This document shows positions 17,395-26,362 of a stretch of 42,593 bases of DNA, one piece after another (the first letter of the stretch is position 1; every line of letters begins with the position of its first letter). The DNA is from Sediminispirochaeta sp. (lineage in GTDB: Bacteria > Spirochaetota > Spirochaetia > B11-G9). Location of the stretch: the NCBI GenBank assembly GCA_024763455.1, contig JANTFL010000008.1, forward strand, positions 1-42,593, written 5' to 3'. The translations under genes and the position numbers were made by a program. The notes under the pieces are model-generated. The model saw only the letters and a list, made by a program, of their open reading frames with translations, was not told where the DNA came from and did not search any database.

Positions 17395-18319
17395 CCCGGA
17401 TATTTCAGGTCTGGGGCTCGGGTGCTGGAGCTTCGGGGGGGACGCTTACTGGGGAGAGCAGAAGCATACCGATTCCATAAAAACCATACACGCAGCCCTG
17501 AGAGGAGGGGTGACCCACTTTGATACGGCTGCCATTTATGCAAACGGCAGATCTGAGCAGATTACAGGACAACAGTTAAAAAAAGTAAGGGATACGGTAA
17601 CGATCGCGACAAAATCACTGTACCATCCCCCTGAAAGCTTTCAGAAAGCCATAGATACCAGTCTCAGGCGGCTCTGCACCGACTATGTTGATATTTTCTA
17701 TCTGCACTGGCCTTCTAAAGGGAAGGAATTCAGGCCATTGATGGAGATCCTTGAAAAGAACAGGCAGCAGGGAAAGATCAGAGCAATCGGCGTAAGCAAC
17801 TTCACTGTCCCCATGATGGAAGAACTTCTGCCCTATGGAAACATCGACTACTGCCAAATCGGCTACTCCCTTTTGTGGCGTCAGCCTGATAAGGAAATGA
17901 TCCCTTTCTGCCGGAAAAGGGGAGTAAAAATTACAGCTTACAGCCCCCTGGCCCAGGGGATACTAACCGAAAAGTTTGTTTCAGCTCCTGCTTTCCAAGC
18001 TGGAGATCCCAGGAATAAACTGGTCTTCTTTAAGGAGGAAAATAAAGAGCAACTTGAGCTTTTTCTATCCCGGCTCAAGGGACTATCAGATAGAAAGGGA
18101 ATCTCCGTTTCCCTGCTTTCCCTTGCCTGGCTCCTCGGCCGCAAGAATATCCAGTTGGTAATTGCAGGAGCACGGACCAGAGAGCAGGCCGAAGAGAATA
18201 GTAAAGCGATGCACACCTTTCTGGATCAGGAAACAGTAGATGAGCTGACAGCTTTGTCAGATGAATTGACATCCCGCTTATCTATGGCCGATAATATATT
18301 CGATCATTCAGTCCGATAG
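17387..18319 (+). CDS. Aldo/keto reductase
   Basis: GLGCWSFGG, THFDTAAIYANGRSE, DYVDIFYLHWP, IRAIGVSNFTV, AYSPLAQGIL; start ATG 17387 overlaps the end of the previous gene. Confidence 0.93.
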   Translation: MSNPDISGLGLGCWSFGGDAYWGEQKHTDSIKTIHAALRGGVTHFDTAAIYANGRSEQITGQQLKKVRDTVTIATKSLYHPPESFQKAIDTSLRRLCTDYVDIFYLHWPSKGKEFRPLMEILEKNRQQGKIRAIGVSNFTVPMMEELLPYGNIDYCQIGYSLLWRQPDKEMIPFCRKRGVKITAYSPLAQGILTEKFVSAPAFQAGDPRNKLVFFKEENKEQLELFLSRLKGLSDRKGISVSLLSLAWLLGRKNIQLVIAGARTREQAEENSKAMHTFLDQETVDELTALSDELTSRLSMADNIFDHSVR

Positions 18320-18330
18320 CAGGAGACAGT

Positions 18331-18924
18331 ATGCTTATACCCAAAGGTAAAGCTGAAGCATCAACCGAGATAAAAAAATCAAAGTTTATTGCAATTGCAC
18401 AACTGATAGAATCTCCCGAAGAAGCAAAAATAAAGATTCAGGAAACAAAAACTGCTTACCCGGACGCTACCCACGTTGTCCACGCCTTTATCTGCGGACA
18501 TTCGGGAGATATATTCGGTATGAGTGACGACAGAGAACCCAGAGGTACCGCCGGTAGACCGGTTCTTGAAGTTTTAAAAGGAAGCGGAATTACAAACGTT
18601 ATTGTTATGGTAGTACGCTATTTTGGCGGAACCAAGCTGGGGACCGGAGGGCTGGTAAAGGCATATACAGAAGCTGCACAAAAGGTTTTAAAGGCTCTTT
18701 CCGTTACCGAATGGGTCAAAAAGGTAAACTTTACTGTTTCCCTTCCCTATGAAATCTACAATCCGGTAAAAAAATGTCTTATAGAACATGAAGCGGAGAT
18801 TTCAGGGGAAACTTTTGAAACTGATATATGTATTGAAGGCGACATCCCGGAACATTCACTCCGGGATGCACATGAACTGATTACAGCCATTTCCAACGGG
18901 AAAACAGAGCTGAAAACCTTTTAA
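18331..18924 (+). CDS. YigZ/IMPACT (UPF0029) family protein
   Basis: KSKFIAIAQLIESPEEA, ATHVVHAFICG, SDDREPRGTAGRPVLEVLKG, NVIVMVVRYFGGTKLGTGGLVKAY. Confidence 0.94.
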   Translation: MLIPKGKAEASTEIKKSKFIAIAQLIESPEEAKIKIQETKTAYPDATHVVHAFICGHSGDIFGMSDDREPRGTAGRPVLEVLKGSGITNVIVMVVRYFGGTKLGTGGLVKAYTEAAQKVLKALSVTEWVKKVNFTVSLPYEIYNPVKKCLIEHEAEISGETFETDICIEGDIPEHSLRDAHELITAISNGKTELKTF

Positions 18925-18928
18925 AATT

Positions 18929-19402
18929 CTAACTTTCTGCCTGACCTTCCAACTCGTTTAACCTTTTCTGAAGTCCGGTTTTAAAGGGAACTGCAATTAC
19001 AATACTTAAAATAACTGCATAAAAAGAGATGAGCAGTGCCACAGCCATCCCTTTCCCAACCTCTCCCGGGGAGCCGAGAAACGAAAGGAGAGCAATTACC
19101 CCGACAAAAGTTCCAAGCAGTCCCGACAGTATCAAATACTTCTGCAGGGAAGAAAAAAACAGGATGGCATTTTTTATATCCACTTTATCGACCCCTGATT
19201 TCCTGAATCCTATGACAAAACAGTTTCTTATCTCCCCAAAACTGTATGTTGCCAAAAGAGGTACGAATGCGAAGAACAGTATTAGTATAGCACTGGGAAT
19301 GTCAAGATATACCCCAATGGTATCTAATCCAACACCCACCCAAAAGGTGAGAAAAAGGAATCCGCCGAAAATGAGAACCACTGATACATAAGATTTTTTC
19401 AT
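18929..19402 (-). CDS. MotA/TolQ/ExbB-like integral membrane protein, 157 aa
   Basis: ILSGLLGTFVGVIALLSFLGSPGEVGKGMAVALLISFYAVILSIVIAVPFKTGLQKRLNE resembles the MotA/ExbB core helices. Confidence 0.65.
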   Translation of the reverse strand: MKKSYVSVVLIFGGFLFLTFWVGVGLDTIGVYLDIPSAILILFFAFVPLLATYSFGEIRNCFVIGFRKSGVDKVDIKNAILFFSSLQKYLILSGLLGTFVGVIALLSFLGSPGEVGKGMAVALLISFYAVILSIVIAVPFKTGLQKRLNELEGQAES

Positions 19403-19704
19403 TACTTTCCTCCTGATATTAATGATATTGACGCCAATTTATTTAGTTTCCATAATCCTTCGGAGAGTACCTCCCCGGTTTTATGAACTTCTGAAAAATG
19501 AGCTGCCCTCACAGAAAGGCTTGAGGGAGTATCAACATGCCCTACGATGATAAGACCTGACAAAACCAACGCCGCTGCAAATCCAATATTGTAGACTTTG
19601 TTCCTGATGGATTTACATCCCTTTTTAGGCAAAGCAGGTGGAGGGACGTATATTTTATCTACTTCGGTTTGATAATAGTCATGAATGATTTTTTCAATAT
19701 TCAT
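19402..19704 (-). CDS. Small single-TM protein, possible anti-sigma factor or sigma-associated protein
   Basis: About 100 aa, one central TM (VYNIGFAAALVLSGLIIVGHV), located between an ECF sigma gene and a MotA-like gene; overlaps the sigma gene. Confidence 0.65.
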   Translation of the reverse strand: MNIEKIIHDYYQTEVDKIYVPPPALPKKGCKSIRNKVYNIGFAAALVLSGLIIVGHVDTPSSLSVRAAHFSEVHKTGEVLSEGLWKLNKLASISLISGGK

Positions 19705-20212
19705 ATTCGTCTCCATACTGTTCTCTATAAAATTTCTCAGCCTTCTTTTTTATAGTATGAACAAGATACTTAACCGTTCCAGCCGGCATTTTGAGTATCC
19801 GGCTGATCTCTTTATAGGTTAATGCTTCATAAAACTTTAAATACATAATTTCCCGTTCTTTGTCAGGAAGTGATTTTATAAAAGAGGCTATTCCCTCCTT
19901 AATATCTTTATCAATAGAAATCTCTTCGGGGCTTTTATTTTTTACTGAAGAAACATGAAGCTCTCTCTCCTTTACAGCAGAGAGGGTTTTTAACCTGCTG
20001 CTCCTTTTTCTAAAAGAATCCACTACACAGTTCCGGGCAATAGAATAAATCCAGGTATTAAAAGAGAAACGGGGGTCGTAGGTATGAAATTTCCGGTAGA
20101 CTTTCTCCAGAATTTCCTGGACCATGTCCTCGATATCAATACCTGTATACGTTGTTTTCAAGTATACTGTTAATTTGGGATAAAACTCATTCCAGATATC
20201 ATTCACTTTCAT
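19694..20212 (-). CDS. RNA polymerase ECF-type sigma factor
   Basis: DIEDMVQEILEKVYRKFHTYDPRFSFNTWIYSIARNCVVDSFRKR (region 2) and LPDKEREIMYLKFYEALTYKEISRILKMPAGTVKYLVHTIKKKA (region 4). Confidence 0.93.
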   Translation of the reverse strand: MKVNDIWNEFYPKLTVYLKTTYTGIDIEDMVQEILEKVYRKFHTYDPRFSFNTWIYSIARNCVVDSFRKRSSRLKTLSAVKERELHVSSVKNKSPEEISIDKDIKEGIASFIKSLPDKEREIMYLKFYEALTYKEISRILKMPAGTVKYLVHTIKKKAEKFYREQYGDEYEY

Positions 20213-20291
20213 ATTTCTTATATACGATTATAACAGAAAAAGGTTGGGAAATATGTTATACTAGTGTAAATAAATACGCAGGAGATTTGGA

Positions 20292-21320
20292 ATGTATAAA
20301 GCAGATGATACAAGGTACAATGAAATGAAGTACAACCGGTGCGGCAGAAGCGGTCTTAAACTCCCCGCACTGTCATTGGGGCTGTGGCACAATTTTGGGG
20401 GTAATGATATATTCGAAAACGGCCGCAGGATGATTCACCGGGCCTTTGATCTGGGTATTACCCACTTTGACCTGGCAAATAACTATGGCCCTCCTTATGG
20501 TTCAGCAGAAGAAAATTTCGGAAAGATACTAAAACAGGATCTACTCCCCTACAGAGATGAACTTATTATATCAACCAAAGCAGGGTATGATATGTGGCCG
20601 GGACCGTACGGGGAATGGGGTTCACGGAAGTATCTCCTTGCCAGCCTTGATCAAAGTCTAAAAAGAATGGGTTTGGATTATGTCGATATTTTCTACAGCC
20701 ACCGGCCCGACCCTGACACTCCTCTCGAGGAAACAATGGGAGCACTGGATACTGCAGTCAAACAGGGGAAAGCACTGTATGCCGGAATTTCCTCCTACTC
20801 CGCAAAGAAAACAAGGGAGGCAGCCGAAATACTAAGGAGTATGGGAACACCTCTCCTTATCCATCAGCCCTCCTACTCCATGATCAACCGCTGGGTAGAA
20901 GAAGATCTTCTGGATACTTTGGAAAAAGAAGGGATTGGATGTATAACCTTCTCTCCGCTTGCGCAAGGGATGCTCAGCGACAAGTATTTAAAAACGATTC
21001 CGGAAGGATCAAGAGCAGCAAGACCCGGTTCCTCTTTAAACAGAAGCATGCTCTCTGAGGAAAATCTGGAAAATATACGGCAGCTTAACAGGATTGCGCA
21101 GCGTAGAGGGCAGACCCTTGCACAGATGGCCGTCGCCTGGAATCTGAATCAACCACAGGTAACCTCGGTGCTGGTAGGGGCGAGCAGCGTTACCCAGATA
21201 GAACAGAACGTTGATGCGTTAAAGAATTTGTCCTTTACAGAAGAAGAACTTGCAGAGATAAACAAGTATGCCAGAGAGGGCAACATAAACCTGTGGGCGG
21301 CTTCAAGTAATATCAGATAG
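20292..21320 (+). CDS. Aldo/keto reductase, YghZ (L-glyceraldehyde-3-phosphate reductase)-like
   Basis: MKYNRCGRSGLKLPALSLGLWHNFGG, THFDLANNYGPPYGSAEENFG, MGLDYVDIFYSHRPDPDTPLEET. Confidence 0.93.
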   Translation: MYKADDTRYNEMKYNRCGRSGLKLPALSLGLWHNFGGNDIFENGRRMIHRAFDLGITHFDLANNYGPPYGSAEENFGKILKQDLLPYRDELIISTKAGYDMWPGPYGEWGSRKYLLASLDQSLKRMGLDYVDIFYSHRPDPDTPLEETMGALDTAVKQGKALYAGISSYSAKKTREAAEILRSMGTPLLIHQPSYSMINRWVEEDLLDTLEKEGIGCITFSPLAQGMLSDKYLKTIPEGSRAARPGSSLNRSMLSEENLENIRQLNRIAQRRGQTLAQMAVAWNLNQPQVTSVLVGASSVTQIEQNVDALKNLSFTEEELAEINKYAREGNINLWAASSNIR

Positions 21321-23049
21321 AACGTACCACAGGGAACCGTAAACTGAAAATGGTCCCCTCCTTTTCGCCGGTAATCGTACTGGTTCCGGCGAGCTGGTTC
21401 GCCAGGGCTTCGATCAGTACAATTCCAAGGGTTTCGTTTTTTTCCAGATCTACCGGTTTCCCGATTCCACTCCCGTTGTCTCTGATCTTCAGGGTGTAGA
21501 ACCCATCATCACCTTTATCCATGGTGACTTCAATAACCGGGTTTTCTGTATTTGTAAAGGCATATTTAAAACTGTTGGTAAACACCTCGTTGCATATCAA
21601 ACCGAGAGGAACCGCCTGATCTATCTGCAGGTACACTGGTCCCACATGGGCAACAAGCTTTACCGGCTTGCCAAGCTCAAAGGTTGTGTGGATTGATGCA
21701 AAGAGATCCTTCAGGTATGCATCTATATCGATACGAGCGAGATCTTGTGTGGAGTATAACCGTTCATGAATCATTGCTATTGAGTTGATTCTGTTTATAC
21801 TCTCGGTAAATGCTTCCCTGTCCTCACTGCTCTGTACCTGGCCGAGCTGCAGATTAAGCAGGCTCGAAACTACCTGTAGATTGTTCTTTACCCGGTGATG
21901 GATCTCCTTTAAAAGAATCTCCTTTTCCTTGAGGGATTGCTCTATTTTTTCCTCGGCCAATTTTCTTTTTGTTATATCGCTTGCAAAGATTGTCAATCCG
22001 ATAATCTCTTTCTTTTCGTTGTATATGGGACTTGAATAACTTGCTGTGTATAAGGGGGTTCCATCGGGGTATAGATGCTTTTCCACAAGGTTAAAATTTC
22101 TCCCGCTTAATACATCATCATACCTTTTTTTTACATACCCTCTGTAGCTTTTAGCATCATATTTATCATGCACATAATCCAGGATACATTTACCCAGTTC
22201 GATATCTACCCCCCACACCTTCTTCATAGCCTGCTTATGCGTTTGGTTAAAGAAAGTATAGCAATAATCCCGGTCTACAGACCAGATACTGATTTCTGAA
22301 GGACTGTTCATAATTGATTTAAGCATTGCATTGGTTCTGGCCAAAGCTTTTTCTCTTTCTTCAATATCCTGCTCCATGGTATTTATTGCAGAAGCAATAG
22401 CTTCAACCTCGGAAAAGCCCCCTGTTTTAGCCTTCCCGCTATAATCTCCCCTGGATATTTTCCGGGTAACTTGCAGAATATCTCTGGAAAAAGAAGTTAT
22501 CCACCGGACTACTATACTGGCAATGGAGACCATTATCAGGATAATTACCAGACTGAACAAGATCCAGCTTCGAACTACGCTTCGAGTGGATGCGCGCATC
22601 CTTTCTTTCGAGAGGTTGAAATAAAGATACCCCAGGACTCTGTTTTCCTGCTTAATAGGCTGTATCAGGTGAAGCGTATTCCCGATATCCGTATAAAGGT
22701 CTACCGGATCCTCCGCCGGATATACTTTCCCTAGCAGTGTCTGATCCGATGAAGCAACGACCCTATTCTCCCTGTCTGTTACAGAAATGGAATCAATATC
22801 AACTAACTTTACATATTCGTTGATAACTGTATTTAATACTCCATAATCGCTGGTTATAAGTGCTTCGGTGCAGTCACCCGCAAAATGTATAGAGGTTGTT
22901 TTCCCGAATTCAATCAGCATTGAATTTTCAGCATTCTTTATCTGATACGAAAAAAAGATAATGAGAACAGCTGAAAGAATTACGGCAAAACCTACCAGAT
23001 ACAAAATGAGCAGGGTTGAAAGCTTTACTGATACTTTTTCTTTATTCAC
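21313..23049 (-). CDS. Sensor histidine kinase with two TMs, HAMP-like and PAS domains, HisKA_2 (GTG start)
   Basis: KEILLKEIHHRVKNNLQVVSSLLNLQ H-box; PLGLICNEVFTNSFKYAF N-box; IRDNGSGIGKP. Confidence 0.92.
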   Translation of the reverse strand: MNKEKVSVKLSTLLILYLVGFAVILSAVLIIFFSYQIKNAENSMLIEFGKTTSIHFAGDCTEALITSDYGVLNTVINEYVKLVDIDSISVTDRENRVVASSDQTLLGKVYPAEDPVDLYTDIGNTLHLIQPIKQENRVLGYLYFNLSKERMRASTRSVVRSWILFSLVIILIMVSIASIVVRWITSFSRDILQVTRKISRGDYSGKAKTGGFSEVEAIASAINTMEQDIEEREKALARTNAMLKSIMNSPSEISIWSVDRDYCYTFFNQTHKQAMKKVWGVDIELGKCILDYVHDKYDAKSYRGYVKKRYDDVLSGRNFNLVEKHLYPDGTPLYTASYSSPIYNEKKEIIGLTIFASDITKRKLAEEKIEQSLKEKEILLKEIHHRVKNNLQVVSSLLNLQLGQVQSSEDREAFTESINRINSIAMIHERLYSTQDLARIDIDAYLKDLFASIHTTFELGKPVKLVAHVGPVYLQIDQAVPLGLICNEVFTNSFKYAFTNTENPVIEVTMDKGDDGFYTLKIRDNGSGIGKPVDLEKNETLGIVLIEALANQLAGTSTITGEKEGTIFSLRFPVVRSI

Positions 23050-23105
23050 TTATTAATACACTCCAGGGTAAATTATATGAGTAATTCCCAAAGAAGTAAA
23101 GTAAA

Positions 23106-23115
23106 GGGAATTCCC
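23106..23115. promoter_or_regulatory. 10-bp perfect palindrome GGGAATTCCC between divergent kinase and NTPase genes
   Basis: Sequence read directly; a second AATTCCC half-site is at 23083-23089. Confidence 0.3.
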
Positions 23116-23166
23116 CGCATTACGGGCTTCTAAACTTAAATAATTTCTGTTAACCTGAAATCTGTT

Positions 23167-23700
23167 ATGATAACAATCATTACCGGTGAAAGAGGGTCCG
23201 GGAAAACGACATTTATAATGAAACTTGCTGAACTCCTTAAAACAAGGGGTAAAACCGGCGGAATACTCACCCCTGCCGTGTACGGTACAGAAGAAGTAAA
23301 AACCGGCTTCGATGCCCTTGATATTTCATCAGGTGCCGCATGGCCACTGGGAACAACAATTGACACCTTAAAAGGTCCGGTATTCGGTCCTTATTCATTC
23401 AGCACCGAAGGATTTGAGAGGGCCGTCTCAGTGTTTAGATCAGCAGCGGAACAAAACTACAGCTATCTGTTTCTGGATGAGATTGGTCCCCTGGAATTTG
23501 AAAAAAGAACAGGATTCTACCCCCTGCTGCAGATTATTACTGATCTTCCTGATTCACGCTCCTTGTATCTTGTAATCCGGCCTTCCCTGGTAGAAAGATT
23601 TAAAAAAGAGATTCTTCATGGCAGGGAATGTAGAACAATTACCATTACAACAGCAAACAGGGACAGCAATGATCTCTTAAAACAAGCCGGTGGACTTTAA
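23167..23700 (+). CDS. P-loop NTPase, nucleoside-triphosphatase (THEP1)-like
   Basis: IITGERGSGKTTFIMKLAE Walker A; YLFLDEIGPLEF Walker B. Confidence 0.8.
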   Translation: MITIITGERGSGKTTFIMKLAELLKTRGKTGGILTPAVYGTEEVKTGFDALDISSGAAWPLGTTIDTLKGPVFGPYSFSTEGFERAVSVFRSAAEQNYSYLFLDEIGPLEFEKRTGFYPLLQIITDLPDSRSLYLVIRPSLVERFKKEILHGRECRTITITTANRDSNDLLKQAGGL

Positions 23701-24608
23701 AGTCTGGAATACTCAATTGCGATCTGCACAGCGAGACGGACGTTGCTGTACACCAGCTCTTTATTGGCAAAAAGACTTTTATCCTCGGTTTTTGAATGGA
23801 GCCTGGCCAGAATATACGGTGTAATATCCTTACCTCTGATGCCCTCTTTTTCTGCTGATTCCACAGCTTCGTCAATTTCGCCGTTTATATACATTGGATC
23901 CATTTCGTATTCTTCGGGAATAGGGTTCGCTATAACCATCCCGCCGTTCATACCAAGATCCCACTTTATCTTACATGCTTGTGCTATCTCTGCAGGTGAA
24001 TCAACCCGGTAATCAACTTTAAAACCACTCTCTCTGGTGTAGAATGCAGGAAAGTCCTCTGTCCTGTATCCAACAACAGGCACTCCGAGGGTTTCCAGAT
24101 ACTCCAGAGTCCGGCCGATATCAAGGATCGATTTAACCCCCGCCGAGACAACTCCCACGTTGGTTCTGGAAAGCTCCATGAGATCTGCAGAGATATCCAT
24201 GGTATTCTGTCCGTTCCGGTGTACCCCGCCAATACCGCCGGTGGCAAAGAATTTTATCCCCGCAAGACCGCTGCACAGCATGGTTGTTGCAACAGTAGTC
24301 GCTCCATCCCTCTCTTTAGCGATAATCAGCGGCATGTCCCTTCTGCTCACTTTGGCTATACCTGAGTCCCTGCCCATATGATCAAGAGCAGCTTCATCCA
24401 GTCCGATCTTGATCCTTCCCTTTATAACCGCAATGGTAGCCGGAATCCCGCCTGCTTCCCTGATAAGGGATTCAGATTTTTTTGCACTAATAATATTTTC
24501 AGGATAAGGCATCCCGTGGGATATAATTGTGGACTCCAGAGCTACAACAGGGGTACCGTTCTCCAAAGCTTCTCTAACTTCATCCTTTATATCAAGGTAC
24601 TCTTTCAT
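23697..24608 (-). CDS. psuG: Pseudouridine-5'-phosphate glycosidase
   Basis: VVALESTIISHGMPYPEN, FATGGIGGVHR, ISADLMELSRTNVGVVSAGVKSILDIGRTLEYLETLGVPVVGY. Confidence 0.97.
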   Translation of the reverse strand: MKEYLDIKDEVREALENGTPVVALESTIISHGMPYPENIISAKKSESLIREAGGIPATIAVIKGRIKIGLDEAALDHMGRDSGIAKVSRRDMPLIIAKERDGATTVATTMLCSGLAGIKFFATGGIGGVHRNGQNTMDISADLMELSRTNVGVVSAGVKSILDIGRTLEYLETLGVPVVGYRTEDFPAFYTRESGFKVDYRVDSPAEIAQACKIKWDLGMNGGMVIANPIPEEYEMDPMYINGEIDEAVESAEKEGIRGKDITPYILARLHSKTEDKSLFANKELVYSNVRLAVQIAIEYSRL

Positions 24609-24610
24609 TT

Positions 24611-25531
24611 CTAAAACCTCTCTTTGATTATTCTTTCTATCATTTCGATAGTTATATCGGGATTTACTGTATCCCGGGAGCGTAAGGCTGCAACAGATAC
24701 AGCCGTAGCAAACGCGGCGGTTCTTTCTATTCCGTACCCGGCCAAAGAACCATAGATAACACCCGCCATAAAAGCATCTCCTGCACCAGTTGCATTTTTA
24801 ATCTCGGTTTCCGGCGGAACAAACTTACCCTGCTGCTCCCCGTTAGTGTAGTAGACACCATTTTCCCCAAGGGTTATAAACAGATTATGGACCCCGGTGT
24901 TTAAAAAATACAAAGACACCTTTAAAAGGTCTTCATCAGTTACTATCTTTGCACCGCTCAAATACTCAGCTTCCAACCTGTTTAATTTAAGCGTATCTAT
25001 CTTCCCCAGCAGGTTTTTGATCTTCTTTGCTTTCCCTATGGAGACAGGATCAATAAACACAGGAATACTGGAATACTCCTCCAGCACATAAGCCACCACA
25101 TCCCCGGATAGACAGGGATCAACCTCAATCAGAGCCGATGATTCTATAACATCCCTGACCGATTCCAGATATTCAACAGTAATCCGATCGGAAATGCTCA
25201 TGTCTGAAAGTGCGAGGGCCATATCCCCTTCAGTGTCCATTATGGCCATGTAAGTGGAAGACTCCATATCGGGCACAATCAAAACATTACTGCAGCCGAT
25301 ACCGCTCTGCCGGCAGGAATCCAGAATGAACCTTCCATTTGCCCCTTCCCCTACAGCGCTTACAAGCTCAGTTTCCGCTCCCATCCGGGACAGATTCTCC
25401 GCTATGTTCCTGCTTACCCCCCCCGGGCACAGCCTTACCCTGCCGGGATTTGAATCCCTGTAGATCAATGTATCAAAGGGGAACCCCTGAATATCTATAT
25501 TTGCTGCACCGATAAGGGTTACTTTCTGCAA
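24611..25531 (-). CDS. psuK: PfkB-family carbohydrate kinase, probable pseudouridine kinase (TTG start)
   Basis: LIGAANIDIQGFP, RVRLCPGGVSRNIAENLSRMG, NATGAGDAFMAGVIYG; adjacent to psuG in the same orientation. Confidence 0.92.
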   Translation of the reverse strand: MQKVTLIGAANIDIQGFPFDTLIYRDSNPGRVRLCPGGVSRNIAENLSRMGAETELVSAVGEGANGRFILDSCRQSGIGCSNVLIVPDMESSTYMAIMDTEGDMALALSDMSISDRITVEYLESVRDVIESSALIEVDPCLSGDVVAYVLEEYSSIPVFIDPVSIGKAKKIKNLLGKIDTLKLNRLEAEYLSGAKIVTDEDLLKVSLYFLNTGVHNLFITLGENGVYYTNGEQQGKFVPPETEIKNATGAGDAFMAGVIYGSLAGYGIERTAAFATAVSVAALRSRDTVNPDITIEMIERIIKERF

Positions 25532-25548
25532 AGCGGTATTACCATCCT

Positions 25549-25581
25549 AAAAAAACGTGCTCAGACTATAGCACACTTTTT
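25549..25581. terminator. Putative bidirectional intrinsic terminator between the FecBCD-type operon and psuK
   Basis: GTGCT (25557-25561) / AGCAC (25570-25574) stem flanked by 7 A on the left and CTTTTT on the right. Confidence 0.6.
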
Positions 25582-25582
25582 C

Positions 25583-26362
25583 TTATTTGTGCCATATCAA
25601 TATCTTCCTTCCCCGGTAATCATCCACCTCCACGGGGATACCGTAGATCCTGCTCAAAGAGCTGCTGTTGATTATATCATCTGCCTGACCGGAACAGACA
25701 AGATTATCCTCCCCCATCAGAACAAAGGAATCGGCTATGGATGCAGCAACATCAGGTTCATGAGTGGTAAAAAGAATGGTAATCCCCTTGCTGTTCAGGG
25801 AACGCATTACCTCCAGCAGCCGTACCTTGTTAGCCAGATCGAGGTTGCTCATCGGTTCATCCATAAGAAGAATGGCCGGTTCCTGAGCTATCGACCGTGC
25901 AACCAGAACCAGCTGCTTTTCCCCTCCGCTGAGCCTCGTAACAGGTTTACCGGCAAGTTCTTTGATTCCGACAGTTTCAAGAGCATTTTCCGCTACCAGA
26001 TAGTCCTCCTCACCGGGGGACTGCAGTGGATTCAGATGAGGAGTCCGTCCAAGGAGAACATATTCAAGGATGGAATACTCAAAGCTGATATGCTCATACT
26101 GTGGAACAAGCCCTATGAGCCTTCCCATTTCGTTTCTCGAATACGCTCCAATATTCTTCCCACCAAGCTTGATCACTCCGGAATCCGGCTTGTTCCATCC
26201 CAGAAGAAGGTGCAGCAGTGTCGTTTTTCCAACCCCGTTAGGTCCCAGGATGCCGGTTATCGAATCCTCGGCTATTTCCAGGGAAATGGTCTTAAGAACC
26301 TTGTTGTTGTCCGCCTTGTATGTAAAGGATATCCCGTCCAGAGTAATTATCGGATTTTTCAC
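25583..26362 (-). CDS. ABC transporter ATP-binding protein, FecE/BtuD-type
   Basis: GILGPNGVGKTTLLHLLLG Walker A, RLSGGEKQLVLVARSIA signature, ILLMDEPMSNLD Walker B. Confidence 0.95.
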   Translation of the reverse strand: MKNPIITLDGISFTYKADNNKVLKTISLEIAEDSITGILGPNGVGKTTLLHLLLGWNKPDSGVIKLGGKNIGAYSRNEMGRLIGLVPQYEHISFEYSILEYVLLGRTPHLNPLQSPGEEDYLVAENALETVGIKELAGKPVTRLSGGEKQLVLVARSIAQEPAILLMDEPMSNLDLANKVRLLEVMRSLNSKGITILFTTHEPDVAASIADSFVLMGEDNLVCSGQADDIINSSSLSRIYGIPVEVDDYRGRKILIWHK

